DNA of 64,000 bases. Source: Geminocystis herdmanii PCC 6308 (lineage in GTDB: Bacteria > Cyanobacteriota > Cyanobacteriia > Cyanobacteriales > Cyanobacteriaceae). The translations under genes and the position numbers were made by a program. Below the pieces are notes generated by a model. The model saw only the letters and a list, made by a program, of their open reading frames with translations, was not told the DNA's origin and made no database searches. This document shows positions 41,652 through 51,335 of the stretch, piece after piece (position 1 is the first letter of the stretch; each line of letters starts with the position of its first letter). The stretch covers positions 2,634,230 through 2,698,229 of the forward strand of contig NZ_CM001775.1 in the NCBI RefSeq assembly GCF_000332235.1, given 5' to 3'.

Positions 41652-44594
41652 TTAAGATGTGGCTTTTTCGATTAAGGAATGGATTTCTTGGAGTAGCCGT
41701 TGTCGATCGTACGCACCTTTTTTGATAATATCTTGGGCATAATGATTTAAGTTTTGTCGTTCTTGTTCACTCAAGTCTTTTGCTGTAATAATAATCACGG
41801 GAATTTTTGCCCATTCAAGATTTTGTCTTAAAAGATTGACAAATTGAAAACCATCTATTTTAGGCATCATTAAATCAAGGAGAATTAATTGAGGCGCATG
41901 GATTTTAACTTTGTTTAATCCGTCTTCGCCGTCTTGCGCTTCCACTACTTCCCAATCTTCTTTTTCTAATAATCGTCTCATCATTTTACGGGTGGTTTCA
42001 TCATCGTCGATGATCATGATGGTTTTTTCAGAAAAGGTGTTATATTTATCTAAAATAGTTTTGAGTTGATTTTGATTTAAGGGTTTGGTCAAATAATCTG
42101 TAGCACCTAGTGTATAACCCATCGTTCGATCGCTCAAGAAAGTTGCCATAATCACTGGAATAGAGGATAATTCGGAGTCTGCTTTTAGTTCACTCAAAAC
42201 AGACCAACCATCAATTTTAGGCATCACCACGTCTAAAATAATGACGTTAGGTTGAATTTTTCGAGCTAACTGTAGAGCTTCGGAAGGGTCTGTAGTAGAA
42301 GTAATCTCAAAATTGCCGTTGGCTAAATAGCGAGAGATGACATCATGGGTACTTATATCATCGTCTATGACGAGGATTTTTTTCGTTTGTTGTAGGTTGG
42401 AATTATCTTGAGTCTTTTCGGTCATAACTTGTGTTACTTCTGATTTGATGTCTTTAACTTCGGAGGGAAGATGAATCGTAAATGTAGTTCCTTTTCCTTC
42501 TTCGCTGTCAAGGAGAATGTAACCTCCCATCATTTCGGTAAATTTTTTGGTGATGGTTAAGCCTAAACCAGTGCCACCATATTTTCTGGTAGTAGAAGCA
42601 TCTGCCTGAGAAAAGGCATTGAATAATTTAGCCTGTTGTTGCGGATTCATACCAATACCAGTATCTTTGATCTCAAATCTAATCCATTCTTGAGTTTCTT
42701 TAAGGTATCGATCGATCGTCATAGTAATAGTACCATTTTGAGTAAATTTACTGGCATTACTCAACAAATTAAAGGTATTTTGACGAATTTTAGTTACATC
42801 CGCCGTCATAAATCCTAAATCATCGGGATAATGAACTTCAAGGGTATTATTATTTTTCTCAATTAAGGGTTGAATCGTAATCACAATTTCTTGAATTATT
42901 TTATTTAATTCAAAATGTTCCAAGTACAGTTCCATTTTTCCTGCTTCAATTTTAGAAATATCTAAAATGTCATTGATTAAGCCTAATAAATGTTTTCCAG
43001 CGCCCTGTATTTTTTTCAAATCTTCCACAAATTCTTCTTCCCCCATGTCTTCGGCTTCTTCCTGCAATAACTCTCCATAACCAATAATGGCATTTAAAGG
43101 AGTGCGTAATTCGTGACTCATATTCGCCAAAAAAGAGCTTTTTGCCTGATTTGCTTCTTCGGCAATTTCCTTCGCTTTTTCTAATTCTTGAGTGCGTTTT
43201 TTGACTCTACTTTCTAATTCTTCATTATTTTTTGCTAAAGAATTAAAGGACATTTGTAATTTTTGAGCCATGTAGTTGAATAAAAATGCTAAATGCCCTA
43301 ACTCATCTTTGCGATTAACTTCAATCTGAAAATCTAAGTTTCCATCCGCCACAATTTCTGTGGCTGACATTAATTCTTTGAGGGGTTTTTCAATGTCTTT
43401 TTTTATTAAGGAGTAGATGATAAAAATAATGGCGGTTAAAGATAAAAGCCCCACTACAACCATGCTTCTAGCAATCATAAATACTTGAGAATTTAGCCAT
43501 GATTGAGGTACGATCGTCACCCAATACCAATCGGGTCCGTCTATGTGACTGACAACGTAATACTCTTGATTTTTTTTACTATGAACTACCACAGAAGGCG
43601 TAATAGGACCGTCAATATCAATGGATTTCATCAGTTTCAAATACACTTCCCAATCGTAACCTCTGGGAATGTTCTTGTCGATCATATCATTGATGCTGAT
43701 ATTCCCGTCACTTTCCTTAATTTCTTTCATCAAATCAGGATGGACAATAAATCTCCCCTTTCGATCGAATATAATATTTTCAGTGCCATTAATTTTTTCT
43801 TGTAAAGTACTGGTTTGTAATTCCTGAATGAGAATATCATGACCAATAGTACCAATATGTTCTCCTTGAGGATTATCAATGGGAGTGACACTAGAAACCA
43901 TCCAATTATCTTGAGTAGCATCATAATAAATGCTAGTCCAAACAGTTTTTCTTTGAGGATTATTTTTCTTTGTAGTGATTTGAAAAGACTCATCGGTAGT
44001 AACAATTTTATCAGACTCGGCTTTTTCCGTCCAAGGATAACTAGGCATATAAATTACAATGCCATTTTCAGGAATTTGAATATAGGTATTGACGAAGTTT
44101 AATTGCCACGATAAACCATAGGATTTGACTATATCAAAAAAATCAACAATTCTTTCTTTTATCTCTTCATTGATAATGACATTTTTTCCTAGAAAAACTC
44201 CGGGTACATATTCATAATTAAAAGGAAGAATATTGCGAATTGTGCCATCATTTCTTTTTTCCACAATATCATCAAATTTATCACGATATTGAAAGGTAGG
44301 ATTATTTAATTCTCTTATTAAAATCTTTTTCATTGCATTGTTATTAATTTCAGCTTGTAAAAAGATTTCGCTTTCTTTTTTTACCACCACATTAGTATAA
44401 GTTTGAACATTTTTTATTGTATTTTCTTTGACTTTTCTTATTAAATATAGAAATCCTAAACCATTAAAAATTAGAGTAATTATTCCTACCCAAATAAAAG
44501 TTTTTATCAGAGTTTTTCTGGTTAAAGACTCATAAAAAATCGGTTTAGATTTTGATTTTTGAGAGTTAGGATTCTTCAAGTTTTTTTTGTTCAT
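41652..44594 (-). CDS. Hybrid histidine kinase: dCache-HAMP-HisKA-HATPase-REC-REC
   Basis: 980 residues. TM1 is about 30-52, the extracytoplasmic dCache sensor about 60-370 (for example YYDATQDNWMVSSVTPIDNP), TM2 about 374-396 and HAMP about 398-450. A short coiled coil leads to HisKA with the phospho-His in SFLANMSHELRTPLNAIIGY (near 495), then HATPase N, G1 and G2 boxes (FNLLSNASKFTQNG, DTGIGM, GTGLGLTITKKF). Two receiver domains follow, with Asp in NVIILDVVMPKIDGW and QLILLDLMMPKIDGF. A membrane sensor kinase; ligand unknown. It stands alone. Confidence 0.95.
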   Translation of the reverse strand: MNKKNLKNPNSQKSKSKPIFYESLTRKTLIKTFIWVGIITLIFNGLGFLYLIRKVKENTIKNVQTYTNVVVKKESEIFLQAEINNNAMKKILIRELNNPTFQYRDKFDDIVEKRNDGTIRNILPFNYEYVPGVFLGKNVIINEEIKERIVDFFDIVKSYGLSWQLNFVNTYIQIPENGIVIYMPSYPWTEKAESDKIVTTDESFQITTKKNNPQRKTVWTSIYYDATQDNWMVSSVTPIDNPQGEHIGTIGHDILIQELQTSTLQEKINGTENIIFDRKGRFIVHPDLMKEIKESDGNISINDMIDKNIPRGYDWEVYLKLMKSIDIDGPITPSVVVHSKKNQEYYVVSHIDGPDWYWVTIVPQSWLNSQVFMIARSMVVVGLLSLTAIIFIIYSLIKKDIEKPLKELMSATEIVADGNLDFQIEVNRKDELGHLAFLFNYMAQKLQMSFNSLAKNNEELESRVKKRTQELEKAKEIAEEANQAKSSFLANMSHELRTPLNAIIGYGELLQEEAEDMGEEEFVEDLKKIQGAGKHLLGLINDILDISKIEAGKMELYLEHFELNKIIQEIVITIQPLIEKNNNTLEVHYPDDLGFMTADVTKIRQNTFNLLSNASKFTQNGTITMTIDRYLKETQEWIRFEIKDTGIGMNPQQQAKLFNAFSQADASTTRKYGGTGLGLTITKKFTEMMGGYILLDSEEGKGTTFTIHLPSEVKDIKSEVTQVMTEKTQDNSNLQQTKKILVIDDDISTHDVISRYLANGNFEITSTTDPSEALQLARKIQPNVIILDVVMPKIDGWSVLSELKADSELSSIPVIMATFLSDRTMGYTLGATDYLTKPLNQNQLKTILDKYNTFSEKTIMIIDDDETTRKMMRRLLEKEDWEVVEAQDGEDGLNKVKIHAPQLILLDLMMPKIDGFQFVNLLRQNLEWAKIPVIIITAKDLSEQERQNLNHYAQDIIKKGAYDRQRLLQEIHSLIEKATS

Positions 44595-44968
44595 ATTTTT
44601 ATAAATTGTTCTAATATTTTATTATTCTCAAGTCTCCCTTGGGGGATTTAGGGGGAGCGTTTTGTACCTCGTAATTATTATAATTGCTATAAACTTGTTT
44701 CTCGATCGAATTCAATATAAGCAGTAAAAACTCTAGTCATAATATGTCTATATAATCAGTAAATAATATAATGAAAAAGTTATGATTATTGAATAAATTT
44801 ATTAAAAATGATGAAAATATAATTCTATCAAATTTTTCTCTTTCAGTGTCTTGATTCTCTTAAAATATTAGAAGTTTAGAAAATCTCGGAGTTTCATAGG
44901 ACACTAGGTCAATTTATCAATATTCGGATTGGTTATAATAAATTTTGCCATAACTTTAGTGAAAAATA

Positions 44969-44995
44969 TTGACTGGACTACTTTCATATTAAAAT
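44969..44995 (+). promoter_or_regulatory. Weak promoter candidate upstream of the coiled-coil gene
   Basis: TTGACT (44969-44974) and TAAAAT (44990-44995) with a short 15-bp spacer, 46 bp before the ATG at 45041. The rest of the 446-bp gap 44595-45040 has no gene that I can see. Confidence 0.3.
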
Positions 44996-45040
44996 AAAGT
45001 ATAGCCCCTAAAAAACTTCTATGGTGTCTAAGTTATTGAT

Positions 45041-48000
45041 ATGAAAAAAATCGCCAAAAAAATTCTTACCTTTATTCGTGCAGTCTTGGCACGTTTAATC
45101 TATCTTATATTAGGAAGAAGTTCGATCGTACAAGAAGTCAAAACCCTAAAACGGCAAGTTGAGGATTTAACGAGAGAAAAAGAAATTCTTGATTCAGAAA
45201 TCAAGGTTTTAAGTGATAATTTTGCCGAGTTAGATGCTATGAGGAAAAACTTGCAAAATGATATTTATAGCTTAGAGAAAAATAAAGATGATTTACAAAC
45301 AAAAGTTAAAGAAGAAGAAGGAATATTATTAAATTTACAACAACAGATACAAGAAACAACCCAAACAAAAGATACTCAAGAAATTTTAGTTGCCAAATTA
45401 AATGAAAAGATTAGTGAATTAGAAAATATTTATAACTCTTTAAAGGTTCAAAATAATAGCTTAAATAACGAAGCAAATGAATTAAAAAATCAATTAAAAT
45501 TAATTATCTTAGCCATCAATGAAGAGCAGAAAAAAAGAGAGATATTAGAAGCAGAGATTATTAATCAAAATGCTATTTTAGACGTTAAACATAGAGAAAT
45601 TGATGCAATTAATAGTTCTATAGAATTAAAGATAAGAGAATTAGAAAACATAAATCAAGATATTAATGAGAGGACAAAACAAGGAGAAGAATTAACAAAA
45701 ATTGTTGATAATAATCAGGAAAAAAGTGAGCAGTTATTGCTAAAAATACGAGAAAAAAAAGTCATTTTACAACAACTAGAAATAGAAATAGATAGTTATA
45801 CTAAAAATAAAGAACAACTAATTAGAGAAATTGATATTGATTTCACTAATAAAAAACAACTGGAAACAGATATAAATAGTGATATTGAAAATAAAGAAAA
45901 ACTAATCAGAGAAATCGATATTTATTTGGAAGATAGAGAACAAATAAAAAGGGATATAAATGATTCTAACGAAAATAAAGAACAACTCAAAAAAGAGATA
46001 GATACTTATATAGAAAATAAACAAAATTTGCATCAAGAAATATCTAGTTTGGAGGCAAAAAAACAAGCATTAGAGTTTTTAATTCAGAAATTAGATAAAC
46101 AGATTACAGAAAAAAAAGAGCAAGATTTTGAAGTTGAAACTGTCATTAAACCTTCTACTGATGATGATTATAAACAACGCAGAGACTATCTTTCTATTTT
46201 ATGGTTAAGGGATATTTTTCCTTGTTGGTTAGATAAAAATAAACCCGAAGGTGAACGATATTTGGGTAATATAAACATTTCAAGAGAGTTCTCTGAAATG
46301 CTGTTAGATTCGATCGAATTTCACTTGAAAGGTTTTGAATCTATTAACAGAGAAGCATTAGATAACTATTTTAAAGGGAAAGATTGGACTAACAATAATT
46401 GGATTAATACCTTTACCTTTGCTTTATCCGAATACGCTTATTATTACCGCAACGATCGCGCAGCGCCACTTCGTGATCGATTTTGGCAAGGATTTTGCCA
46501 TCGCATTTCCATCAATCACTCTCTGACAGTGGAAAACACCCTTAGAGAAATTGTGAGAGACGGGATACAACAATTAGGTTTAATTGAAGCTGAGGAGGGT
46601 TATGAATATGTTTCTACCCTCAAGCTACAACATCGATTTAGAGAAAATCCGCCCTTAATTACCGTCAAACCAGCTGTTAAAGAAGTTGTCACCGACGAGA
46701 TTAAACTTTTTCTCGACATAGAAGACTCAGGAGATATTCTGTTAATGCTACCCTCACAGGAATTATGGCAACCATCATGGGAAGAATTAAGAGGGAGTGA
46801 AGTTTCGATTCCACAACAGGGATGGCGAGGAGTGATACCAGAAACAGGAAATTTAACCATACCCGAATTATCCACTCCCATTAGGGAAATAGCAGAAGAA
46901 TGGTGTTGGCAATTAATAACTAATGACGGAGAAATTTTAAGCCATTGGCGTTGTGTCGGTATCGAAAAGAATTTTCCTTTCCTGATGTTTGACTATTGGA
47001 CAGCAGACAGAATACCATTATTAGATAATCTCCTCAACAAAGAAGAAATAATTTGTTTTATCCCCAGTGATGTTGATTTGTCCTACTCTGAGGAAATAGA
47101 ATTAATAGAAGATGGTATCCCTTCGAGTATTAGCGGTTGGGAGGGTATTCAGTTGGCATTGACGGGTAAAAAAGGTCAACTTATAATTAAGACGATACAA
47201 GAAACTCGAACTATTCATTGGTATCAGACAAACCCTGAAGAAACGGAAACCATCGCAAAACCGCAACTAAGGGGAATAAAACTTAAAGAAAAAGAGGATA
47301 TTTACTTAGAGATTCCTTCTTTGTGGTATCCTCCTCTTTCTCATGCTGAAACCGTTGACATTTCCGTTAATAACTTAAAAAATCATCAATTTTATAGCAA
47401 AAAAATCGAATTAAATAGTAATAGTCAATGGCAGGAAATACCTTTAAGAGAATGGATAAATAGTAAAGGAGAATATTCTCTTAATATCCAAACTGAGGGA
47501 AATAATTACTCTTGGAGTCCTAAATTTAAGTTATCATCTTCCATCGAAATTTCTGATAAATTCACCTCATACTTAGACATAGAAATAGATAATAAATTTA
47601 TTCCAGAATTGCCTTTAAAAGTTGACTCTGCTGAGGAATTTTGGACTAAACAAATTACTCTTAATAATTTATGGACGTTAGAAATCATAACTTTCTGTTT
47701 AGATAATGGAATAGATAATATTGAAAAAATTTTACAAGCAGATTCATCGGGAAAAGTATCTTTTTCTCTAGCTACTTTAAGGGATGTTTTACCTGAGTAT
47801 AATTATTATTTTTTAAGCTATAAACGACAAGGAGATACTTTACATAAACTTATTGAAATTAATAAAGAAAATACAATAGCCGATGAATTTAAGGGAGATA
47901 AGTCAAGAAATAATAAACAAGAATCTTCTCCTATAACTTATTCTATTTCTATAGCTAATAAAAATAAAAGAGATATATTATTTCAAGAATTTAATCAACA

Positions 48001-48193
48001 AATAAAGGCAAAAAATCTTAGTCAAAACTCTTTTAAATTAGATAATGATTCTACCATTAAAGAATTAATTTTAATTACCTTAGAAGATAACAAATATTTA
48101 CCAATATTACAGGAAATCTTAGCGGAATTAGAAACAAATCCTCGTTTAAGAATTAAATTAAATTTGACATTATGGGGGCATAAAAGAAGATGA
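45041..48193 (+). CDS. Large membrane-anchored coiled-coil protein, putative defence component
   Basis: 1050 residues. One hydrophobic N-terminal segment (about 9-26) anchors it. Residues 33-370 are a long coiled coil, containing six consecutive 14-residue repeats (NKEQLIREIDIDFT, NKKQLETDINSDIE, NKEKLIREIDIYLE, DREQIKRDINDSNE, NKEQLKKEIDTYIE, NKQNLHQEISSLEA). A globular helical domain follows (about 385-530, FTFALSEYAYYYRND, WQGFCHRISINHSLTVENTL) and then a long beta-rich C-terminal part. I do not recognise the family. It overlaps the next gene by 4 bp and lies upstream of a DUF1998 helicase, which resembles the DruH-DruE arrangement of Druantia type III by size and order only. A 21-bp insertion at 46453-46479 adds RAAPLRD in frame. 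Confidence 0.7.
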   Translation: MKKIAKKILTFIRAVLARLIYLILGRSSIVQEVKTLKRQVEDLTREKEILDSEIKVLSDNFAELDAMRKNLQNDIYSLEKNKDDLQTKVKEEEGILLNLQQQIQETTQTKDTQEILVAKLNEKISELENIYNSLKVQNNSLNNEANELKNQLKLIILAINEEQKKREILEAEIINQNAILDVKHREIDAINSSIELKIRELENINQDINERTKQGEELTKIVDNNQEKSEQLLLKIREKKVILQQLEIEIDSYTKNKEQLIREIDIDFTNKKQLETDINSDIENKEKLIREIDIYLEDREQIKRDINDSNENKEQLKKEIDTYIENKQNLHQEISSLEAKKQALEFLIQKLDKQITEKKEQDFEVETVIKPSTDDDYKQRRDYLSILWLRDIFPCWLDKNKPEGERYLGNINISREFSEMLLDSIEFHLKGFESINREALDNYFKGKDWTNNNWINTFTFALSEYAYYYRNDRAAPLRDRFWQGFCHRISINHSLTVENTLREIVRDGIQQLGLIEAEEGYEYVSTLKLQHRFRENPPLITVKPAVKEVVTDEIKLFLDIEDSGDILLMLPSQELWQPSWEELRGSEVSIPQQGWRGVIPETGNLTIPELSTPIREIAEEWCWQLITNDGEILSHWRCVGIEKNFPFLMFDYWTADRIPLLDNLLNKEEIICFIPSDVDLSYSEEIELIEDGIPSSISGWEGIQLALTGKKGQLIIKTIQETRTIHWYQTNPEETETIAKPQLRGIKLKEKEDIYLEIPSLWYPPLSHAETVDISVNNLKNHQFYSKKIELNSNSQWQEIPLREWINSKGEYSLNIQTEGNNYSWSPKFKLSSSIEISDKFTSYLDIEIDNKFIPELPLKVDSAEEFWTKQITLNNLWTLEIITFCLDNGIDNIEKILQADSSGKVSFSLATLRDVLPEYNYYFLSYKRQGDTLHKLIEINKENTIADEFKGDKSRNNKQESSPITYSISIANKNKRDILFQEFNQQIKAKNLSQNSFKLDNDSTIKELILITLEDNKYLPILQEILAELETNPRLRIKLNLTLWGHKRR
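46453..46479 (+). repeat. Small dispersed palindrome inserted in frame at CGATCG
   Basis: CGATCGCGCAGCGCC followed by ACTTCGTGATCG, flanked by GATCG on both sides. Removing 21 bp restores GATCGA and the protein reading RND-RFW instead of RND-RAAPLRD-RFW. A sister insertion of identical length lies at 62009-62035. Confidence 0.75.
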
Positions 48194-49113
48194 ATAATGA
48201 GAAAATTTTAACTATTTTAACTAATCATCGTCAACTAAATAATCGAGAGTTACCAAGAGTATTGACATTAAGATCGATCGTATCTTTAATAGAGCATAGT
48301 TTACCCCCTAATGAAAATATTAACAGAGGAGAAATAGAAGATTATTTAAACCAATTGCAATTACAAGGAGAGGTGTTAAAAGCAAAAGGAAAAAAATTTT
48401 GTGTTGCGCCTCCCAGCGTATTAGTGGAAGATCAAAACAACTGTGATATACTTTATTTTAGGGGCGATCGAGCTTATTTAAAATTAGTTCATCAAGTGTT
48501 AGAAACAAGAGAAATTATCCCCACTCCAGAGATTAATTCGAGAGGAAAAAATTTTACAGAAATCAAAGAGAAACTAAATAGTTGCGGAATCAGACTCTTA
48601 ACCTATCAAGATACCCTTTATGAGTTACCAATCCCCCAAAAACCGAAACTTTATACCCTAGAAAAATTAGATAATACCCTTCAAGGGGAAATCAAGATTT
48701 ATAACCCGTCACGCCAGAGACATCTATATAAATACCAAGAAGAAAGATGGAAAATAACGGTTATTGAACGGTTAACCAATAGTAATCTAATAAAATTAAC
48801 ACAAGCAAAAGACTATCAATATTATTGGTATGAAGATAACCAATTTTACCACTTAACGGACAAAGAACAAGCCCCCTTAACCATGTTTTATTTAGATAAA
48901 CAGGCAAATTGTCCATTACAAATACCCCTAGATGAAACCAAAGAGGGATTTCAATTAAACTTGCAAAAAGTATTTATTCCCTACTCTTACTATAAACTGG
49001 TATATGGACTATCCAAACCTGCCGATAACAGTAAATATATCAGAATTTTTGATCATATTTATCGATCGTTAATTGAACAGATATTTAAGCGATTAGGATG
49101 TAATTTTGTTTAA
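48190..49113 (+). CDS. Uncharacterised partner of the coiled-coil protein
   Basis: 307 residues, starting in the ATGA overlap with the preceding gene, so translationally coupled. The N-terminal approximately 70 residues (TLRSIVSLIEHSLPPNENIN then RGEIEDYLNQLQLQGEVLKA) look like a winged helix. The middle is beta-rich (LQGEIKIYNPSRQRHLYKYQ) and the C-terminus helical. I do not recognise a family. By position it belongs with the coiled-coil protein and possibly the helicase. It holds RGDRAYLK at a CGATCG site. Confidence 0.6.
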   Translation: MNNEKILTILTNHRQLNNRELPRVLTLRSIVSLIEHSLPPNENINRGEIEDYLNQLQLQGEVLKAKGKKFCVAPPSVLVEDQNNCDILYFRGDRAYLKLVHQVLETREIIPTPEINSRGKNFTEIKEKLNSCGIRLLTYQDTLYELPIPQKPKLYTLEKLDNTLQGEIKIYNPSRQRHLYKYQEERWKITVIERLTNSNLIKLTQAKDYQYYWYEDNQFYHLTDKEQAPLTMFYLDKQANCPLQIPLDETKEGFQLNLQKVFIPYSYYKLVYGLSKPADNSKYIRIFDHIYRSLIEQIFKRLGCNFV

Positions 49114-49189
49114 ATATTCCCAATTAGATAATTAATTTGTCTATTTTGTCTATAATAGAATTATCAAAATTTGACACTCAAACTAAATT

Positions 49190-49438
49190 ATGCAATTTGT
49201 CTCTGCCACAGAAGCCAAACAAACTTTTGGCACAATCATAAATCAAGCACAGCGTGAACCTATTGTAATTCAGAAAAAAAATCGTGACGTTGCAGTTATT
49301 CTGTCTATAGAAGACTATCAAAGAATAACTCGAAGCAATATTCGGGAATTTCAAGAATTTAGAGCAAATATTGGACGTAAAGCAGAAGATAGAGGTTTAA
49401 CGGAAGAAAAATTACAAGAATTATTAGAAGATGATTAA
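49190..49438 (+). CDS. Phd/YefM-family antitoxin
   Basis: 82 residues: MQFVSATEAKQTFGTIINQA then QREPIVIQKKNRDVAVILSI then EDYQRI. A classic Phd/YefM N-terminal DNA-binding domain with a C-terminal toxin-binding tail. It overlaps the PIN toxin gene by 8 bp. Confidence 0.93.
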   Translation: MQFVSATEAKQTFGTIINQAQREPIVIQKKNRDVAVILSIEDYQRITRSNIREFQEFRANIGRKAEDRGLTEEKLQELLEDD

Positions 49439-49865
49439 TTCTTCAATGCGTCTAGTTTTAGACACCAATATTTTAATTAGTTCAATTCTTGCCCGTAAGT
49501 CTATTCCTGCACAAGTGTTAAATTGGGCAGAAGATAATGGAATTATTTTATATTCTACAGATACTTTAACAGAATTATTCTCAGTCTTAAATAGGAAAAA
49601 GTTTGCCAAATATATTAAATCAGAAGAGATAGAAGGATTCTCTGAGCGCATTAAGACAACGTGGCATCATGTCTCGATTATACAAAGAGTTAATCTTTGT
49701 CGAGATAAAAAAGATGATAAATTTATTGAATTAGCGTTAAATGGTAATGCTTCACATCTTATTACGGGGGATAGTGATTTATTAATTTTGCATCCTATTC
49801 AAGATATTTCTATTTTTAATCCCCGTGATTTTTGGAATTTAATTAATAATAAATTAGACACATAA
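49431..49865 (+). CDS. PIN-domain toxin
   Basis: 144 residues: MRLVLDTNILISSILARKSI then PAQVLNWAEDNGIILYSTDT, then CRDKKDDKFIELALNGNASH then LITGDSDLLILHPIQDISIF. Metal-binding acids are visible at D in VLDTN, E in TLTELF, D in KKDDKF and D in GDSDLL. Member of the putative TA toxin PIN family (COG1569 style), an RNase. Start may be 49431 (overlapping the antitoxin) or ATG 49446 (MRLVL). Confidence 0.9.
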   Translation: MINSSMRLVLDTNILISSILARKSIPAQVLNWAEDNGIILYSTDTLTELFSVLNRKKFAKYIKSEEIEGFSERIKTTWHHVSIIQRVNLCRDKKDDKFIELALNGNASHLITGDSDLLILHPIQDISIFNPRDFWNLINNKLDT

Positions 49866-49914
49866 CTTAACAAAACATAGTACAGATATGAGAGAAAATA
49901 TTGAATATTAGTTT

Positions 49915-49937
49915 GTAGTGATGGCTTTAGCCATTTA
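49915..49937. repeat. Dispersed palindrome GTGATGGCTTTAGCCATTTA
   Basis: ATGGCTTTAGCCAT is a palindrome with a 2-bp centre, of the type found repeatedly between cyanobacterial genes. Just downstream (49980-50000) are CTTGCCT heptamers, which produce a spurious TTG start for the helicase. Confidence 0.5.
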
Positions 49938-50039
49938 GGAATTTCGGAAATCAGTAAAGAAGTATTTAACTTACATTTTCTTTTGCCTCTTGCCTCTTGC
50001 CTACCTTCACCAGTATCTTTATATTCCCTTATAGAGTAT

Positions 50040-51335
50040 ATGTCTCACTATCTTGATCCCATTTCCGCCGTTACCCAACCCCGTGAAAACTTAATTCGTT
50101 ATCTTCTCACCGCTTATCCTTTAAGAGATGTTCATTTACGATATGGTTTTCAACAGTTATTAGAAAAATGGGGTAATATTAGTCAACATCCTTACGTTGA
50201 AGGTTCACAACCCTATAAAACAGGCAGTAATCTAAGAGAATTAGTCGCAGAAAATATCCTCCATCCTACTATACTAGATTTATTTAACGTCGATCGAACC
50301 CTCTACCAACATCAAGAATTAGCTATTAAAACCGTTGTTAAAGACAATAAGAATATAGTTGTAGCAACGGGTACAGGTTCGGGAAAAACCGAATGTTTTT
50401 TAATTCCCATGATGGATTATCTCCTCAAAAATCCCCATGGAGGAGTACAAGCATTAATACTTTATCCCATGAATGCCCTTGTTAATGATCAAGTGAAAAG
50501 ATTACGGCAAATACTTTGTCAACAAAGCACAGAAAATCACCTTATCCGCTTTGGTTTTTATACCAGTCGCACAGAAACATCAGAGAAACAGGCACTAGAA
50601 GCCCTTAAAATTGAGTTAGAAGCCACTCCCAGAGATGAGTTATTAGCTTTGTTTAGAGACGAAGACAATGCCCATAAAATCACTAGAAAAGAAGATTTAG
50701 TAAAAAGTGCGATCGAAAAAGTTACCCGTATTCAAGCCATTTCACGGGAAGAAATTTGGGATAAACCGCCTCAAATTCTCGTGACTAACTATTCTATGTT
50801 AGAACATATGCTGATTCGTCCTAAAGAAAGACAGGAAATTTTTGAATCATCTCCCCATTTTTCTTTGTTGGTAGTGGATGAAGCCCACAGCTATACGGGT
50901 TCAACAGGTACAGAAGTATCAATGCTGATTAAACGTTTAAAATCTGCCGTTGGTATTCAAGAAGAAGGGAAAATGAGGGGTATTGCCACTAGCGCCACTT
51001 TGGGAGATAAAAATAAACCCGAATCCAAACAACAAATAAAAGAATTTGCCAACTCCTTATTCAGTGAGTCATTTGAGGACAATATTATTTATGGCGATCG
51101 TACCTCTATTGATGAGCGTTTAGGAAAGCCTTACCCATTACCAGAAGCAGAAATTTATCAACATTTAGCCTCCTTAGAATTACCCTCTCTTAACGATTCC
51201 CTTGATACATGGCAAGAAGCATTAAGTTCGATCGTACCTTCCCATATCTTAAAACAAACTGTAGGGGTTGAACAGTGTTCAACCCAGAAAAATCCTTCAA
51301 CCCATAAACATCCTTATCTAAATTACTGCAATTAG
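50040..51335 (+). pseudogene. DEAD/DEAH-DUF1998 helicase, N-terminal part (broken by insertion)
   Basis: Starts at ATG 50040 (MSHYLDPISAVTQPRENLIR). Superfamily 2 helicase RecA-1 domain: Q-motif region LYQHQELAIKTVV, Walker A VVATGTGSGKTECFLIP, motif Ia LILYPMNALVNDQVKRLRQI, DEAH box LLVVDEAHSYTGSTGTEVSM, motif III GIATSATLGD. The frame turns to nonsense at 51260 in a 50-bp palindromic insertion and stops at 51335. With the segment 51308-55105 it formed one protein of roughly 1690 residues, the size of DruE-like DUF1998 helicases of defence systems. Confidence 0.85.
51260..51309. mobile_element. 50-bp REP-like palindromic insertion disrupting the helicase
   Basis: Contains GGGGTTGAACAGTGTTCAAC plus a half copy CTTCAACCC. 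An AAAC lies at each boundary, as a possible 4-bp target duplication. Removing 51260-51309 rejoins the frames exactly, giving LKQTSLSKLLQLGTLARKDS. The GTAGGG start is shared with the RAYT palindromes at 5608. Confidence 0.8.

Noticed and set aside
49983-50039. TTG start for the helicase
   Set aside because: The extension translates CTTGCCT heptamers. ATG 50040 begins the recognisable protein.
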